Made by a program: the position numbers and the translations under genes. A stretch of DNA of 64,000 nt from Rhodobiaceae bacterium. Lineage in GTDB: Bacteria > Pseudomonadota > Alphaproteobacteria > Parvibaculales > Parvibaculaceae. Below the pieces are notes generated by a model, which worked only from the letters and a program-made list of their open reading frames with translations, did no database searches and was not told where the DNA came from. The stretch covers positions 1-64,000 of the forward strand of contig JAAWWE010000008.1 in the NCBI GenBank assembly GCA_021404525.1. Direction: 5' to 3'. Below, piece by piece: positions 41,727-51,865 of this stretch (its first letter is position 1; the number at the start of each line of letters is the position of its first letter).

Positions 41727-41759
41727 AGACCGGGGGTTCCACCTCTCAAGAATGTGAAT

Positions 41760-41793
41760 TAAGGGCCGCTTCAATTTCTGAATGCGGCCCTTA
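41760..41793 (+). terminator. Terminator after the MoxR-VWA pair
   Basis: TAAGGGCCGC (41760-41769) and GCGGCCCTTA (41784-41793) form a perfect 10-bp stem with a 14-nt loop, followed by TCTTTT. Confidence 0.85.
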
Positions 41794-41828
41794 TCTTTTA
41801 CCAAGTGGACGAATGAAGGAGCGTACTC

Positions 41829-42485
41829 ATGCAGCTACATGCCGATTTGACCAAACGTGCCGTTGTCGACAGCAACGAACTTGAATGGTTACCTTCGCCC
41901 CTTGCCGGTGTTGAGCGGCGCATGCTGGAGCGGGACGGTGATGAGGTGGCCCGTGCGACCACTATCGTGCGCTACGCACCAGAGAGTTATTTCGACCCGC
42001 ATGTACACGCTTTGGGAGAGGAATATGTGGTGCTCGAGGGCACCTTCTCCGATGAGCATGGCGATTTTGGCAAAGGCTTCTATGTCCGCAATCCTCCCGC
42101 GTCGCGCCACCGCCCCCACTCGAAAGACGGGTGCACCATCCTGGTCAAGCTTCGCCAGATGGACCCAAGCGACACGGTCCAGGTAAACGTCGACACCAGC
42201 AAAGGTGACTATGTGGAAACCGGTGTTCCGGGTCTGACCATGCTCGAAGTGCACAAAGATGAACGCGAACAAGTGGGCTTCTTCCGCTTTGCGCCGGGCA
42301 CAAAAGTGCCGCTGCATGAGCATATTGGCGGTGAAGAGTTCTTTGTGATCGAAGGCTCCCTGTCCGACGCAAAAGACACCTACACGGCGGGTACCTGGGT
42401 CCGCCAGGAACATGGCAGCGCTCACGAGGTCACCAGCGAGGAAGGCTGCCTGCTCTATTCCAAGTCGGGCCACCTACCTCGTTAA
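41829..42485 (+). CDS. Double-cupin protein, ChrR-like
   Basis: A 218-residue protein with two cupin domains. Domain 1 has DPHVHALGEEYVVLEGTFSDEHGDFGKGFYVRNPPASRHRP, domain 2 PLHEHIGGEEFFVIEGSLSDAKDTYTAGTWVRQEHGSAHEV; each has the His-x-His, Glu and later His that bind a metal. The pattern is that of the cupin part of the anti-sigma factor ChrR, but the N-terminal zinc-binding anti-sigma domain is absent, so it is more likely a stand-alone metal-binding or stress protein. Its stop overlaps that of the convergent ABC gene. Confidence 0.8.
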   Translation: MQLHADLTKRAVVDSNELEWLPSPLAGVERRMLERDGDEVARATTIVRYAPESYFDPHVHALGEEYVVLEGTFSDEHGDFGKGFYVRNPPASRHRPHSKDGCTILVKLRQMDPSDTVQVNVDTSKGDYVETGVPGLTMLEVHKDEREQVGFFRFAPGTKVPLHEHIGGEEFFVIEGSLSDAKDTYTAGTWVRQEHGSAHEVTSEEGCLLYSKSGHLPR

Positions 42486-43192
42486 GGCCGTTGATAGGGA
42501 CCGTCCCGCGCGATGGCACCGTCCACCAAATGTACGTTCCGGTCGGCCGCTTCTGCGAATTCAACATCGTGGGTGACGGCGATGATCGTGGTGCCCTGCT
42601 CTTTCGCGAGCCGCACAAAGATATCGCACACGATGTCTGAGTTCTTTGTGTCGAGATTACCGGTCGGCTCGTCCGCCAGGATAAGGGTTGGCGCATTCCC
42701 GAGCGCGCGCGCAATGGCAACCCGCTGACGCTGCCCGCCAGAAAGCTGGTCCGGGTGCTTCAGCGCTTGATCTCCAATCTCAAGATCTTCCAGAAGCTGC
42801 ATACCTCTGTCCCGGGCGTCCCTCTCCGACAACGCCCCCAGCCTTTTGATGGGGATCGTCACATTATCGAGGATCGTGAATTCCGGGAGCAGGAAGTGAA
42901 ACTGAAAAACAAAACCCAAATGAGCCAAGCGAAACTGTGCAAGCGCATCCCGGTCAAGCAGGCTTGTATCCTGCCCTTCGACAATCACCCGGCCCTCTGT
43001 CGGCGCATCAAGCAGCCCCAAGAGGTAGAGCAGAGACGACTTGCCCGATCCTGATGGACCCGTAATGCTGACAAATTCACCCGCCGTGACGGAGAAGGTG
43101 ATGCCGTGCACAAGCGTCACCGGCACGGTCAAAGGCAAGACTCGCGTCACATTTTCAGTCTCTAGAACAACCCTGGACGCTTCCCCGGTCAT
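42482..43192 (-). CDS. ABC transporter ATP-binding protein (MacB/LolD type)
   Basis: A 236-residue ATPase with Walker A GPSGSGKSS, Q-loop FVFQFHFLLPEFT, signature LSGGQRQRVAIARAL, Walker B LILADEPTGNLD and H-loop AVTHDVEFA. The TGNLD string is typical of the MacB/LolD/FtsE group. It starts with ATG overlapping the permease stop (ATGA). The frame is open 20 codons further upstream, inside the permease. Confidence 0.93.
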   Translation of the reverse strand: MTGEASRVVLETENVTRVLPLTVPVTLVHGITFSVTAGEFVSITGPSGSGKSSLLYLLGLLDAPTEGRVIVEGQDTSLLDRDALAQFRLAHLGFVFQFHFLLPEFTILDNVTIPIKRLGALSERDARDRGMQLLEDLEIGDQALKHPDQLSGGQRQRVAIARALGNAPTLILADEPTGNLDTKNSDIVCDIFVRLAKEQGTTIIAVTHDVEFAEAADRNVHLVDGAIARDGPYQRP

Positions 43193-44439
43193 GCCGCCCC
43201 CCGGATGATTTCTACAGGTCGTACGCGGCTGGCGCGATGCGCAGGTATCCACGCAGCGACAATCGAGGATGCCAAGGCGAACACCGCCCCGATAACATAT
43301 TGATAGAAGCCACGATCAAGCGGTAATCGGGAATCATCATAGAACCCCTCAAGTTCAAACTTGATGCTCCCCAAGGCTTCAACTAGCCCAAATCCAACAG
43401 CCCAGCCAATCAGCATCCCAATCACGCCAAGCGCAATACCTTGCAGCAGGAAGATCTGCCGAATGTCATAGGCGCGAAATCCCATAGACATGAGAATTGC
43501 AATATCGCGTCGCTTCTCCATCACCACGGTGGAGATGATATTGAAGATCCCAAAGGAGGCGACAATCATGATCGCGCTCACAATGGAATAGAGGATGACG
43601 TTTCGAACAACGAACAGGGAAAGAAAATCCTCATTTGCTTCCTGCCAGGACTCGGAGCGATAGGTCCATCGCTGCTCTATTCTCGCAGCAACCTCCAAGG
43701 CTGTGTTGGGGTCAGGCAGGCGGATGCGGATCTGATCGGCAATATTGGGCTTGTTCATAAGGACCTGAGCATCCTTCAGAAGAACATAGGCCCGGCCTTC
43801 ATCAAGCATCACATTGCCTGCGCGGAAGATGCCTACAACCTTCATCCGCACAACCAGGCCCGTAGGCGAAACCACCGATGCCAGGTCTCCAACACGCAAC
43901 TGCAGACGATCAGACAGGCCGGTGCCAACAACAATGCCATCCGACGTCGTTTTAAGGGCCGACATGTCGCCCTCGATCATGTCCTCTTCAATGGTAGTGA
44001 GCTCCACCTCCTTATCGGGATCAACCCCCAGAATGGATACACTGCGGTCCTTGCCGCCGTAGCGGACGATGACCTGGCCCGTCAGCACGGCAGAAGCAAT
44101 GGCATTTTCCTCCTGCTCGATCTGTTCCACCTTGCCCTTATAGTCCTTGATGCCCCGAAGCCGCTCCCGAGGTTTCACTCCTTTGAGCGAAAGCGCACCC
44201 GCGTCATAAGCATGGAACAAGGGCTGAATAGAGGGCGTGCGAAACTCGTCTTTGATCGTGACATGGGGCTGACTATTGATGAGCTTATCGGTCAGGTCTT
44301 GCTCAGACCCCTGCATCATTGCGGATACAGCGATGAAAAAACCAACACCCAGCGACACACCAAGAACAGACACAAGAGTCTGCCGTCGACGATGCGTTAG
44401 ATGAGCAAGTGCAATCTGAAAATTGACCCACCGGAACAT
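43189..44439 (-). CDS. ABC transporter permease (FtsX/MacB type)
   Basis: A 416-residue membrane protein with the type VII ABC layout: one N-terminal membrane segment (TLVSVLGVSLGVGFFIAVSAM), a large periplasmic domain (about 45-265) and three C-terminal membrane segments (NVILYSIVSAIMIVASFGIFNIIS; IALGVIGMLIGWAVGFGLVEAL; YVIGAVFALASSIVAAWIPAHRASRVRPVEIIRGAA). It starts 4 bases after the adaptor. Substrate unknown; lipoprotein, peptide or small-molecule export are possible. Confidence 0.9.
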   Translation of the reverse strand: MFRWVNFQIALAHLTHRRRQTLVSVLGVSLGVGFFIAVSAMMQGSEQDLTDKLINSQPHVTIKDEFRTPSIQPLFHAYDAGALSLKGVKPRERLRGIKDYKGKVEQIEQEENAIASAVLTGQVIVRYGGKDRSVSILGVDPDKEVELTTIEEDMIEGDMSALKTTSDGIVVGTGLSDRLQLRVGDLASVVSPTGLVVRMKVVGIFRAGNVMLDEGRAYVLLKDAQVLMNKPNIADQIRIRLPDPNTALEVAARIEQRWTYRSESWQEANEDFLSLFVVRNVILYSIVSAIMIVASFGIFNIISTVVMEKRRDIAILMSMGFRAYDIRQIFLLQGIALGVIGMLIGWAVGFGLVEALGSIKFELEGFYDDSRLPLDRGFYQYVIGAVFALASSIVAAWIPAHRASRVRPVEIIRGAA

Positions 44440-44443
44440 GGGG

Positions 44444-45463
44444 TCACAGCCCTTCTCTGGTCACACGCACGTCCACCCCGTCACTGAGATCAGATGTGGG
44501 ATCTTGTATGACCCAAACATTTTCATTAAGGCCATCAAGCACTTCGACAAATGTCCCATCTATGGGTCCGAGCGTCGGTGAGTTTTTAACAAGCATATTG
44601 TCATCGCTCACCGTCCAGACGGAACCGTTTAAGACCGCACTACTTGGCACAAGCAACGCATCCTCCTTTTCGCGAAGGATAATATTGAGTTCCGTCGTCA
44701 TGCCTGCCAACAAAGGCGTGTCGTCCGGCAGTGCGATATGCACGCGATATGTTCGCGCTATCGGGTCGCCGAAAGGTGTGATCTCTTTGATGCGTCCTTC
44801 CAACGCCTGGCCTTCAAAGGCATCAGCGCGAATAAGCGCTTTCTGACCAACCAGGACGCGCGGAATGTCCTCCTCATCGACCTCCGCTTCCACCCAAAGC
44901 TGTCTGGGATTCCCCAGAACAAACAGGACTTTGCCGGCGGTCACCAAATCCCCCACATCCAGCTGCATCTCAGAGCGCATTACGTCGCCACTGATTGCGG
45001 CACGAATGAAATGCTCTTGCAGGCGGACGCGCGCGGCTTCAAGTGCCGCTTCGGCAGAGCGAAAATTGGCTTCAGACTGATCCTTGGATGCGGCGCTCGT
45101 ATTGCCTGAGCGAAAGAGACGACGATACCGCTCAACATCCGACGTTGCATATTCAAGGCGCGCTTCCAGTTCCCGCACCGCTGCACTTGCCTCCCGATTG
45201 TCGAGAACGGCAAGCACCTCCCCTTCCACGACGGCGTCCCCTTCTTGCACCAGAACTTGCTCAATGCGGCCGGAGACATTCGCACCGACGCGGGCGACAT
45301 GAACCGGCTCTACCGTGCCTGTCGCATAAACCGCGACGACAGACAGACCGCGAATTGGCTGAAGCGCAGTCAATGCCGGTTGCGCGACCAGAGAAAAGTA
45401 GAGAAACACGACGGCGACGATGCCAGAGATCCCCGCCCCAATGATCCAACGGCTTCTTGTCAA
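44444..45463 (-). CDS. Periplasmic adaptor (MacA/HlyD type) of the ABC exporter
   Basis: A 339-residue membrane fusion protein with an N-terminal anchor (ISGIVAVVFLYFSLVA), a biotinyl-lipoyl half-motif (ARVGANVSGRIEQVLVQEGDAVVEGEVLAVLDN), a coiled-coil hairpin (about 100-160), and the second lipoyl half plus beta-barrel (VDVGDLVTAGKVLFVLGNPRQLWVEAEVDEEDIPRV). It is the first gene of a three-gene operon, adaptor-permease-ATPase. The start is a TTG with AAAGAGG upstream; no outer-membrane partner is nearby. Confidence 0.9.
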   Translation of the reverse strand: MTRSRWIIGAGISGIVAVVFLYFSLVAQPALTALQPIRGLSVVAVYATGTVEPVHVARVGANVSGRIEQVLVQEGDAVVEGEVLAVLDNREASAAVRELEARLEYATSDVERYRRLFRSGNTSAASKDQSEANFRSAEAALEAARVRLQEHFIRAAISGDVMRSEMQLDVGDLVTAGKVLFVLGNPRQLWVEAEVDEEDIPRVLVGQKALIRADAFEGQALEGRIKEITPFGDPIARTYRVHIALPDDTPLLAGMTTELNIILREKEDALLVPSSAVLNGSVWTVSDDNMLVKNSPTLGPIDGTFVEVLDGLNENVWVIQDPTSDLSDGVDVRVTREGL

Positions 45464-45637
45464 AATGGCCTCTTTTCCTGCTCAAACAAACCCGGGTCAG
45501 ACTTGACCCGCAGCGCCAATTCTATTTCACGCAATAAACATGGTATTTGGACAGACCTATACAAGGTTCCTTTGCGTAAATGCGACTACCAAAGCCACGT
45601 GTTTCCGCTATTCTCCGCGCCCTAAGGGTGGAACAAA

Positions 45638-46855
45638 ATGATGCAGATCATCGAGTGGCTTAAAAGTGAAAAGTGGAAACGACCCGACATTCTGTTGATG
45701 TTGATGGCCGCCGCGGTGCCGCTGTCCTTTGCCACCTGGAACTCCTTGCTCAACAATTTTGCGATTGAACGCGCCGCCTTTGACGGCGCCGAAATGGGCA
45801 TCCTGCAATCGCTGCGCGAAGTACCGGGTTTTCTGGCATTCACCTTCGTCTTTGTTTTGTTGATCCTGAAGGAACAGAGCTTTGCACTGATCTCTCTGGC
45901 CATCCTAGGCATTGGCACGGCACTGACCGGTTTCTTCCCGACCGCAATAGGTCTCTATTGCACGACGGTTCTTATGTCGATCGGCTACCACTATTACGAG
46001 ACCGCGCAGCAATCCCTAGCCCTGCAATGGCTGCCAAAGGGAGAAGCACCAGTTGTGCTCGGGCGACTTCTCGCTGTCGGAGGTTTTGCGAGCCTGCTTG
46101 CTTACGGACTGATCTTCATCATCTGGGAATGGGTCGGCCTCGACTACCAATGGGTCTATCTCGCCGGTGGCGCTGTAACCGTTCTCATTGCACTTACCGC
46201 TTGGGCACTCTTCCCCACCTTTGAAGCTCCAACCGCACAACGCAAAACGCTCGTCCTGCGATCTCGCTATTGGCTTTATTACGCGCTCACCTTTATGGGA
46301 GGTGCACGCCGCCAGATTTTCGTTGTCTTTGCAGGCTTTATGATGGTGGAGAAGTTCGGCTATTCCGTCACGGCCATCACCCTGCTCTTCCTGATCAACC
46401 AGGCCTTTAACATGGTGCTGGCGCCCAAGATCGGCGGTTTGATTGCACGCTTCGGTGAGCGACGTGCGCTGACCTTTGAATATATTGGGCTGATCGGTGT
46501 CTTTGTGACCTATGCCTTTGTTGAAAACGCGACGCTGGCTGCCGTGCTCTATGTGATAGACCACGCCTTCTTTGCGCTCGCCATCGCCATGAAAACCTAT
46601 TTTCAGAAGATCGCAGACCCCGCAGACATTGCGCCTACGGCAGGCGTTGCCTTTTCCATCAACCACATCGCGGCGGTCGTGATCCCTGCGCTCTTTGGTC
46701 TGATCTGGCTGGTAAACCCGAGCCTTGTCTTCCTTTTAGGGGCGGGCATGGCCGCAATTTCATTGGCGCTCTCGAGGCTCATCCCAACCCACCCGGAAGA
46801 AGGTCGGGAGCTTAGATGGCACAAGGCGCTGTTCGGGGCCCATCCGGCCGATTAG
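45638..46855 (+). CDS. MFS transporter
   Basis: A 405-residue protein with twelve hydrophobic segments, typical of the major facilitator superfamily (e.g. IGLYCTTVLMSIGYHYYETAQQ, FIIWEWVGLDYQWVYLAGGAVTVLIALTAWALFP). The substrate is not evident; it resembles broad drug or solute transporters. It is divergent from the ABC exporter operon and convergent with dnaE2, whose end lies 11 bases away. Confidence 0.85.
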   Translation: MMQIIEWLKSEKWKRPDILLMLMAAAVPLSFATWNSLLNNFAIERAAFDGAEMGILQSLREVPGFLAFTFVFVLLILKEQSFALISLAILGIGTALTGFFPTAIGLYCTTVLMSIGYHYYETAQQSLALQWLPKGEAPVVLGRLLAVGGFASLLAYGLIFIIWEWVGLDYQWVYLAGGAVTVLIALTAWALFPTFEAPTAQRKTLVLRSRYWLYYALTFMGGARRQIFVVFAGFMMVEKFGYSVTAITLLFLINQAFNMVLAPKIGGLIARFGERRALTFEYIGLIGVFVTYAFVENATLAAVLYVIDHAFFALAIAMKTYFQKIADPADIAPTAGVAFSINHIAAVVIPALFGLIWLVNPSLVFLLGAGMAAISLALSRLIPTHPEEGRELRWHKALFGAHPAD

Positions 46856-46866
46856 GACGAGAGACT

Positions 46867-49800
46867 TTAGTGAAAGTCCCGGCTTTTTGGCATGAGACGC
46901 GCAGCTCGGAGTTGCCGCTCATAGAGCTTTTGTAGCGACCGCGTACGCGGATCTTCGCCTGGACGTTTCACCTCATCTGCGTGGGCAAGCCCATTGTCGC
47001 CTATCTCATATTGACCGTCTGTGAGCCCGGCCAGTTCATGGGTCCAGTCTTCCAGCCAATCGGAGACAACGTGGATTACGCCTTCGGCTTTCTGAACCCG
47101 TCCCCGCACAGCGAGAAAGCGTGCTTGCAGCACCGTGCGCCGATAGCGCTCAAAAATCTTCGGCCAGATGATGATGTTTGCAACCCCCGTCTCATCTTCC
47201 AGTGTGGCAAAGATCACCCCGCTCGCGGTACCCGGTCGCTGACGCACCAGAACAAGGCCCGCGAGGTTCACCCGCGTGCCATCCCGAATGGCTTCATCAT
47301 CCAACCGCGCATTTGTGACGACCCGCCGCGCATCCAGTTGCGAACGCAAAAAAGAGACCGGATGCGCCTTCAAGGAAAGACGCATGGTCGCATAATCATG
47401 CACCACCTGTTCGCCGAGAGGCATAGAAGGCAAGTGGACATCCGGCTCTTCCTGAAAACCCGCCTGTTCCAGATGCTCAAAAAGCGGAAGCGCCGCTGGC
47501 GCCTTCCCATTCTGACCCTTCTTATGTTGCCCCCAGCCTCCAAGACCGCGCACCCCCCAAAGGGCATCACGACGGTCCAGGCCGATGGAGCGGAACGCAT
47601 CTGCATTCGCGAGCACTTCAATCACCCGGGGCGTCAGACCAGTCCGGAGCCAAAGGTCACGCACCGAGTCATAGCCACGCAGCCGCTTGTCCTCGACAAG
47701 CTCCGCAGCTTCTTCCCTGAACCCCTTAATATGGCGCAGCCCCAACCGCACAGCACAGGTGTGGCGTGGTTTGGTTTTCCAGCGTTTGCGATGAGTGACC
47801 CTTCCATTAGCTTGTGGCGTTGAAGCGGGCTCCTCAAGGGGCTCTAACGTCGAGTCCCAGTCAGATGCATTCACATCTGCAGGCAGCACCTCAACCCCAT
47901 GCTCCTTTGCATCTCGAACCAATTGAGCAGGCGCATAAAAGCCCATGGGCTGAGAATTCAAGATCGCCGCACAAAACACGTCGGGGTAATGGCACTTGAG
48001 CCAGGCCGACACATAAACAAGGAGCGCAAAAGATGCCGCATGGCTTTCCGGAAAACCATAATCCCCGAAGCCCTCAATCTGTTTAAAACAGCGCTCCGCA
48101 AAATCCTGCTCATAACCCCGCGTCACCATGCCGCCGATAAATTTGTGCTCAAAATCATAGATGGTGCCATTCCGCCGAAACGTTGCCATCGCCCGGCGCA
48201 ACCCGTCGGCTTCTGGTGGGGTAAAGCCAGCCGCGACAATCGCTATTTTCATGGCCTGCTCTTGAAAGAGCGGCACTCCCATGGTCTTGCCCAACACCTC
48301 GCGCAGTTCATCGGAAGGGAATTCGACAGGCTCCTCACCATTCCGTCGGCGCAGATAGGGGTGCACCATGTCCCCCTGAATGGGTCCGGGCCGCACGATC
48401 GCCACCTCCACCACCAAATCGTAAAACGTCTTTGGCTTAAGCCGCGGCAACATAGACATCTGCGCCCGACTTTCCACCTGAAAGACACCGACCGAGTCCG
48501 CCTGGCACAACATGTCATAGACCGCCGGATCATCCTCCGGCACGGTTCGAAGCCCATGACGAATACCGTAATGCGTGTCCAGAAGATCAAACGCTTTGCG
48601 AATGCACGACAACATGCCAAGCGCCAGCACATCAATTTTCAGAATACCCAATGTGTCGAGATCATCCTTATCCCATTCAACAATGGTGCGGTCTTCCATC
48701 GCTGCATTCTGAATCGGCACCACCTCTTCCAGCGCCCCTCGCGTAATAACAAACCCGCCCACATGTTGAGAAAGATGTCGTGGGAACCCGATCAGCTCGC
48801 CCGCAAGAGAAAGCGCCATCGCAATCAACGGGTCCTCCGGATCAAGCCCCGCCTGGCGCACTTCGTCTGCTGCGACGCCCTTCGAGGACCAGCCCCAGGT
48901 CATCCGCGCCATAGCGCCAACCACATCTTCAGAGAGGCCCATGGCCTTACCCACTTCACGGATCGCACTTCGCGCCCGGTAGGTAATCACCGTCGCCGCA
49001 AGGCCGGCCCGGTCCCGACCGTATTTCTCGTAAATATATTGGATGACTTCTTCACGCCGCTCGTGCTCAAAGTCGACATCAATATCCGGCGGTTCATTGC
49101 GCTCTTCCGAGATGAACCGCTCAAACAGGAGATCCACTTTGACCGGATTAACCGCCGTGATACCAAGGCAATAACAGACGGCTGAATTCGCCGCCGACCC
49201 CCGCCCCTGACAGAGAATGTGCTGCGACTCCGCAAAGCGCACAATGTCATACACAGTTAAAAAGTAAGGCGCGAATTTGAGGCGATGAATAAGCTCAAGT
49301 TCGCGCGTCAATGTGTCCCGCAATTTGTCCGTGATACCGTCCGGAAATTTTTCAGCCACACCATCCCAGGTGAGCTTCTCCAGAAGGGCCTGGGGTGAGA
49401 GCGCATCATCAAACACATCATCGGGATATTCATAGGCCAGCTCATCGAGCGAGAACGTACACCGATCAACTATCCGGGCTGTCTCAGCAACCGCCTCTTC
49501 ATATCCCCGAAAAATACGCACCATCTCAGTTCCGTCTTTGAGATGACGCTCTGCATTCGCCTCCAAGCGAAAACCTGCTTCATGAATGGTGCAATGCTCA
49601 CGAATACAGGTCATCACATCCTGCAAACAGCGGCGCTCCGGCGCGTGGTAGAGCACATCATTCGTCGCCACCAGAGGCACACCCGCCACGCCAGCAAGGC
49701 GGGCCAGCTCTTTCATCCGCCTTTGATCATCACCCGTATAAAGACGGCTCAGTCCAAGCCAAACCCGACTGGCAAATAGCTCGGACAGGTCGCGAAGAGA

Positions 49801-50205
49801 CGCCTCAAATGCTTTCCCCGGCGTGACAGGCGGCATAACAATAAAACACTGCCCTTCGCCATAAGACGAAATATCGTGGAGCGTGAGATAGCACTCACCC
49901 TTGGGCGCACGACGATTTCCCAACGTGAGTAGTCGGCAGAGTCGTGCATAGGCTGGCCGGTCTTGCGGATAGGCAATCACTTCAAACCCGTCTTGGGTGA
50001 TCAACCGCACACCTGGCAGAAATCGAAGACCTTGGTCTTTTGCCGCTTTATGCGCGCGCACAATGCCCGCAAATGTATTGCGGTCCGCTACACCAATAGC
50101 AGCAAGCCCCAAATCCACCGCCTGCATCGCGAGCTCATCCCCATGCGACGCGCCCCGCAGAAAGCTGAAATTGCTGGTAATGGCCAGTTCCGCGAAGGAG
50201 GTCAC
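46867..50205 (-). CDS. dnaE2: Error-prone DNA polymerase DnaE2
   Basis: DnaE2 is the second C-family polymerase alpha subunit, which with ImuA and ImuB carries out mutagenic translesion synthesis. The 1112-residue protein starts with a PHP domain (FAELAITSNFSFLRGASH), carries the catalytic PPDIDVDFEHERREEVIQYIY, the HVGGFVITRG segment, the helix-hairpin-helix and the C-terminal OB fold (GLVLVRQRPGTASGVIFATLEDETGVANIIIWPKIFERYR). It is shorter than replicative DnaE1. The GTG start overlaps the imuB stop (GTGA), so it is co-translated with imuB under the SOS box at 51866. Confidence 0.96.
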   Translation of the reverse strand: MTSFAELAITSNFSFLRGASHGDELAMQAVDLGLAAIGVADRNTFAGIVRAHKAAKDQGLRFLPGVRLITQDGFEVIAYPQDRPAYARLCRLLTLGNRRAPKGECYLTLHDISSYGEGQCFIVMPPVTPGKAFEASLRDLSELFASRVWLGLSRLYTGDDQRRMKELARLAGVAGVPLVATNDVLYHAPERRCLQDVMTCIREHCTIHEAGFRLEANAERHLKDGTEMVRIFRGYEEAVAETARIVDRCTFSLDELAYEYPDDVFDDALSPQALLEKLTWDGVAEKFPDGITDKLRDTLTRELELIHRLKFAPYFLTVYDIVRFAESQHILCQGRGSAANSAVCYCLGITAVNPVKVDLLFERFISEERNEPPDIDVDFEHERREEVIQYIYEKYGRDRAGLAATVITYRARSAIREVGKAMGLSEDVVGAMARMTWGWSSKGVAADEVRQAGLDPEDPLIAMALSLAGELIGFPRHLSQHVGGFVITRGALEEVVPIQNAAMEDRTIVEWDKDDLDTLGILKIDVLALGMLSCIRKAFDLLDTHYGIRHGLRTVPEDDPAVYDMLCQADSVGVFQVESRAQMSMLPRLKPKTFYDLVVEVAIVRPGPIQGDMVHPYLRRRNGEEPVEFPSDELREVLGKTMGVPLFQEQAMKIAIVAAGFTPPEADGLRRAMATFRRNGTIYDFEHKFIGGMVTRGYEQDFAERCFKQIEGFGDYGFPESHAASFALLVYVSAWLKCHYPDVFCAAILNSQPMGFYAPAQLVRDAKEHGVEVLPADVNASDWDSTLEPLEEPASTPQANGRVTHRKRWKTKPRHTCAVRLGLRHIKGFREEAAELVEDKRLRGYDSVRDLWLRTGLTPRVIEVLANADAFRSIGLDRRDALWGVRGLGGWGQHKKGQNGKAPAALPLFEHLEQAGFQEEPDVHLPSMPLGEQVVHDYATMRLSLKAHPVSFLRSQLDARRVVTNARLDDEAIRDGTRVNLAGLVLVRQRPGTASGVIFATLEDETGVANIIIWPKIFERYRRTVLQARFLAVRGRVQKAEGVIHVVSDWLEDWTHELAGLTDGQYEIGDNGLAHADEVKRPGEDPRTRSLQKLYERQLRAARLMPKSRDFH

Positions 50206-51818
50206 CCGAACACCCCATGCACAAACCATTTCGGGTTTACCGTCTCGCGACCAAAGAGGCCGTCCCGATAAAGCCAGAAGCGTCGGCCTTGATCATCTTC
50301 CACACGGTAATAGTCCCGCACATGCGCGTGTCCCTGCGACACTGTTCGATGACGCCACCACTCCGGAGCAATGCGTTCGGGCCCTTCAGAGCGCGCCACA
50401 TGATAGGTCACTCGCCGCCAGCGAAACTGACGCGGCGGGCCATCGGGCACTTCTGCAATGGTCTCCACCGCTTCTGCACAAGGCAGCATACGAAGAGGTC
50501 GTCCCACCCGCTGGCGCTCTTCCATCCGCCAGTCGTGAGGTTCCCGGTCTTCTTCTAAGGGACGGATACCCGCCACCGCCGGAATAAAGACAACAGCATT
50601 TTCTGGAATATGGCTTTCGCGCGGTTCAAACCGCCCCACGCGATCAAACCCTAAGCGGTTTCCCAGCCGGTCCACCAGAAACCCAAGGTCAGCCGGACGA
50701 GGTTTCAACCGGCTCTTCTTCACCTCCGTAATGTCAGCTTGTGTATGGGCTATCGGGTCTGCCGCTGTCACATGAAGCACCATCACTTCAATGCCCAGCC
50801 CTATTTCCAGGCCCTGGCCAAATCCGGTCAGCCGTTCAGAAAACAGAGCCGCAATGTGAGCACCATCGTCACTGGGCATACTGGTCCCCACATCAATGCT
50901 GAACCGCATGCCATCAGTTCGAAACAGATGAAGTTCCAAGCGGCGCGCGCCCTGATCCGCCTGTTGAAGCAAGGGCACCATCTCATCACTTAAGAGACGA
51001 ATGGCCTGCTCAATATCTGTAAGCGCCACCAACCCTTCCGCAAACTGCAGACGGGTACGAAACGGGACAAGAGGCATATCAGGAGAGATCGGTTCACTGG
51101 CGCGTCCCAAAGCCTGATCCAAACGTGCCGCCAGAACCTTTCCAAAGCGTGCCACCATCGGTGCCCGTGGCAGTTGATGAAGGTCTCGCACCTGCTTCAT
51201 GCCAAGTCGCGCCAGGTCATCCACCATGGCCATATCCAGTCGAAGCGAGGTTAAGGGTAAGGGGTCAAGGACCGTACGGACTTTGTCTTTCGCAACCAGC
51301 GTCACCGCACGCGGACCATAGCGCGCAACGGCCCAGGCCGCCCCCGGATAAGGCGCCATCCCAATGCGCGCCGGCAGACCAAACCCCGTGAGCCGCCTCA
51401 TCAGGTCTTCCACCAACCGCGCTTCTCCGCCAAAAAGATGAGCACATCCGGTGACATCGAGAAGGATACCATCTGGCTCTTCATGGACCGGGGTTGGGTC
51501 CGGCGCTGTCCAGGGCGTATAGCGCCCACACCAGTCGCTCAGCTGTTTTAGTGCTTGCGTATCGCCGTGCGGATCTTCCCCATGCACCTGAAGCCCTGAG
51601 GCAACCGCCAATGCATCCGCCAGAAGCTGCCCGCGCGACACGCCCAGCCCACGTGCCGCCCCATTGAGCGCAACAACACGCTCTCCTCCCTGTCGGGCAC
51701 CACGCAAGGCCAAAGGAGCGTTCGGATCAAGCTTGTTCGCCCGGGCCAATCGATAAACCGGCCAGTCCGGAAGCCAGAGCGACAAGATGCGCTTTTCTGT
51801 TGAATTTTCAGACGACAC
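50202..51818 (-). CDS. imuB: Y-family polymerase-like protein ImuB
   Basis: ImuB is a catalytically inactive Y-family polymerase relative that links the beta clamp, ImuA and DnaE2 in the mutasome. The 538-residue protein begins ILSLWLPDWPVYRLAR and contains the Y-family little-finger region; the catalytic acidic residues of active Y polymerases are not evident. GTG start, 48 bases downstream of an SOS box. It overlaps dnaE2 by 4 bases. imuA is not adjacent: two lipoprotein genes on the other strand lie between. Confidence 0.93.
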   Translation of the reverse strand: MSSENSTEKRILSLWLPDWPVYRLARANKLDPNAPLALRGARQGGERVVALNGAARGLGVSRGQLLADALAVASGLQVHGEDPHGDTQALKQLSDWCGRYTPWTAPDPTPVHEEPDGILLDVTGCAHLFGGEARLVEDLMRRLTGFGLPARIGMAPYPGAAWAVARYGPRAVTLVAKDKVRTVLDPLPLTSLRLDMAMVDDLARLGMKQVRDLHQLPRAPMVARFGKVLAARLDQALGRASEPISPDMPLVPFRTRLQFAEGLVALTDIEQAIRLLSDEMVPLLQQADQGARRLELHLFRTDGMRFSIDVGTSMPSDDGAHIAALFSERLTGFGQGLEIGLGIEVMVLHVTAADPIAHTQADITEVKKSRLKPRPADLGFLVDRLGNRLGFDRVGRFEPRESHIPENAVVFIPAVAGIRPLEEDREPHDWRMEERQRVGRPLRMLPCAEAVETIAEVPDGPPRQFRWRRVTYHVARSEGPERIAPEWWRHRTVSQGHAHVRDYYRVEDDQGRRFWLYRDGLFGRETVNPKWFVHGVFG

Positions 51819-51865
51819 CGAACTAACCCACTGAAAAATATAACTAAAACAGAATTCGACAATTA

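Noticed and set aside
41829-42485. Calling the double cupin a ChrR anti-sigma factor
   Set aside because: The zinc-binding N-terminal domain that holds the sigma factor is missing and no ECF sigma gene is adjacent.
43441-44400. A 319-codon frame opposite the ABC permease
   Set aside because: The permease shows clear membrane segments and start/stop overlaps with its operon partners; the opposite frame shows none.
47899-49185. A 428-codon plus-strand frame, and another at 46981-47823, opposite dnaE2
   Set aside because: Both are antisense to the strongly conserved dnaE2. Their products are rich in His, Arg and Pro, as expected for shadows of a high-GC gene.
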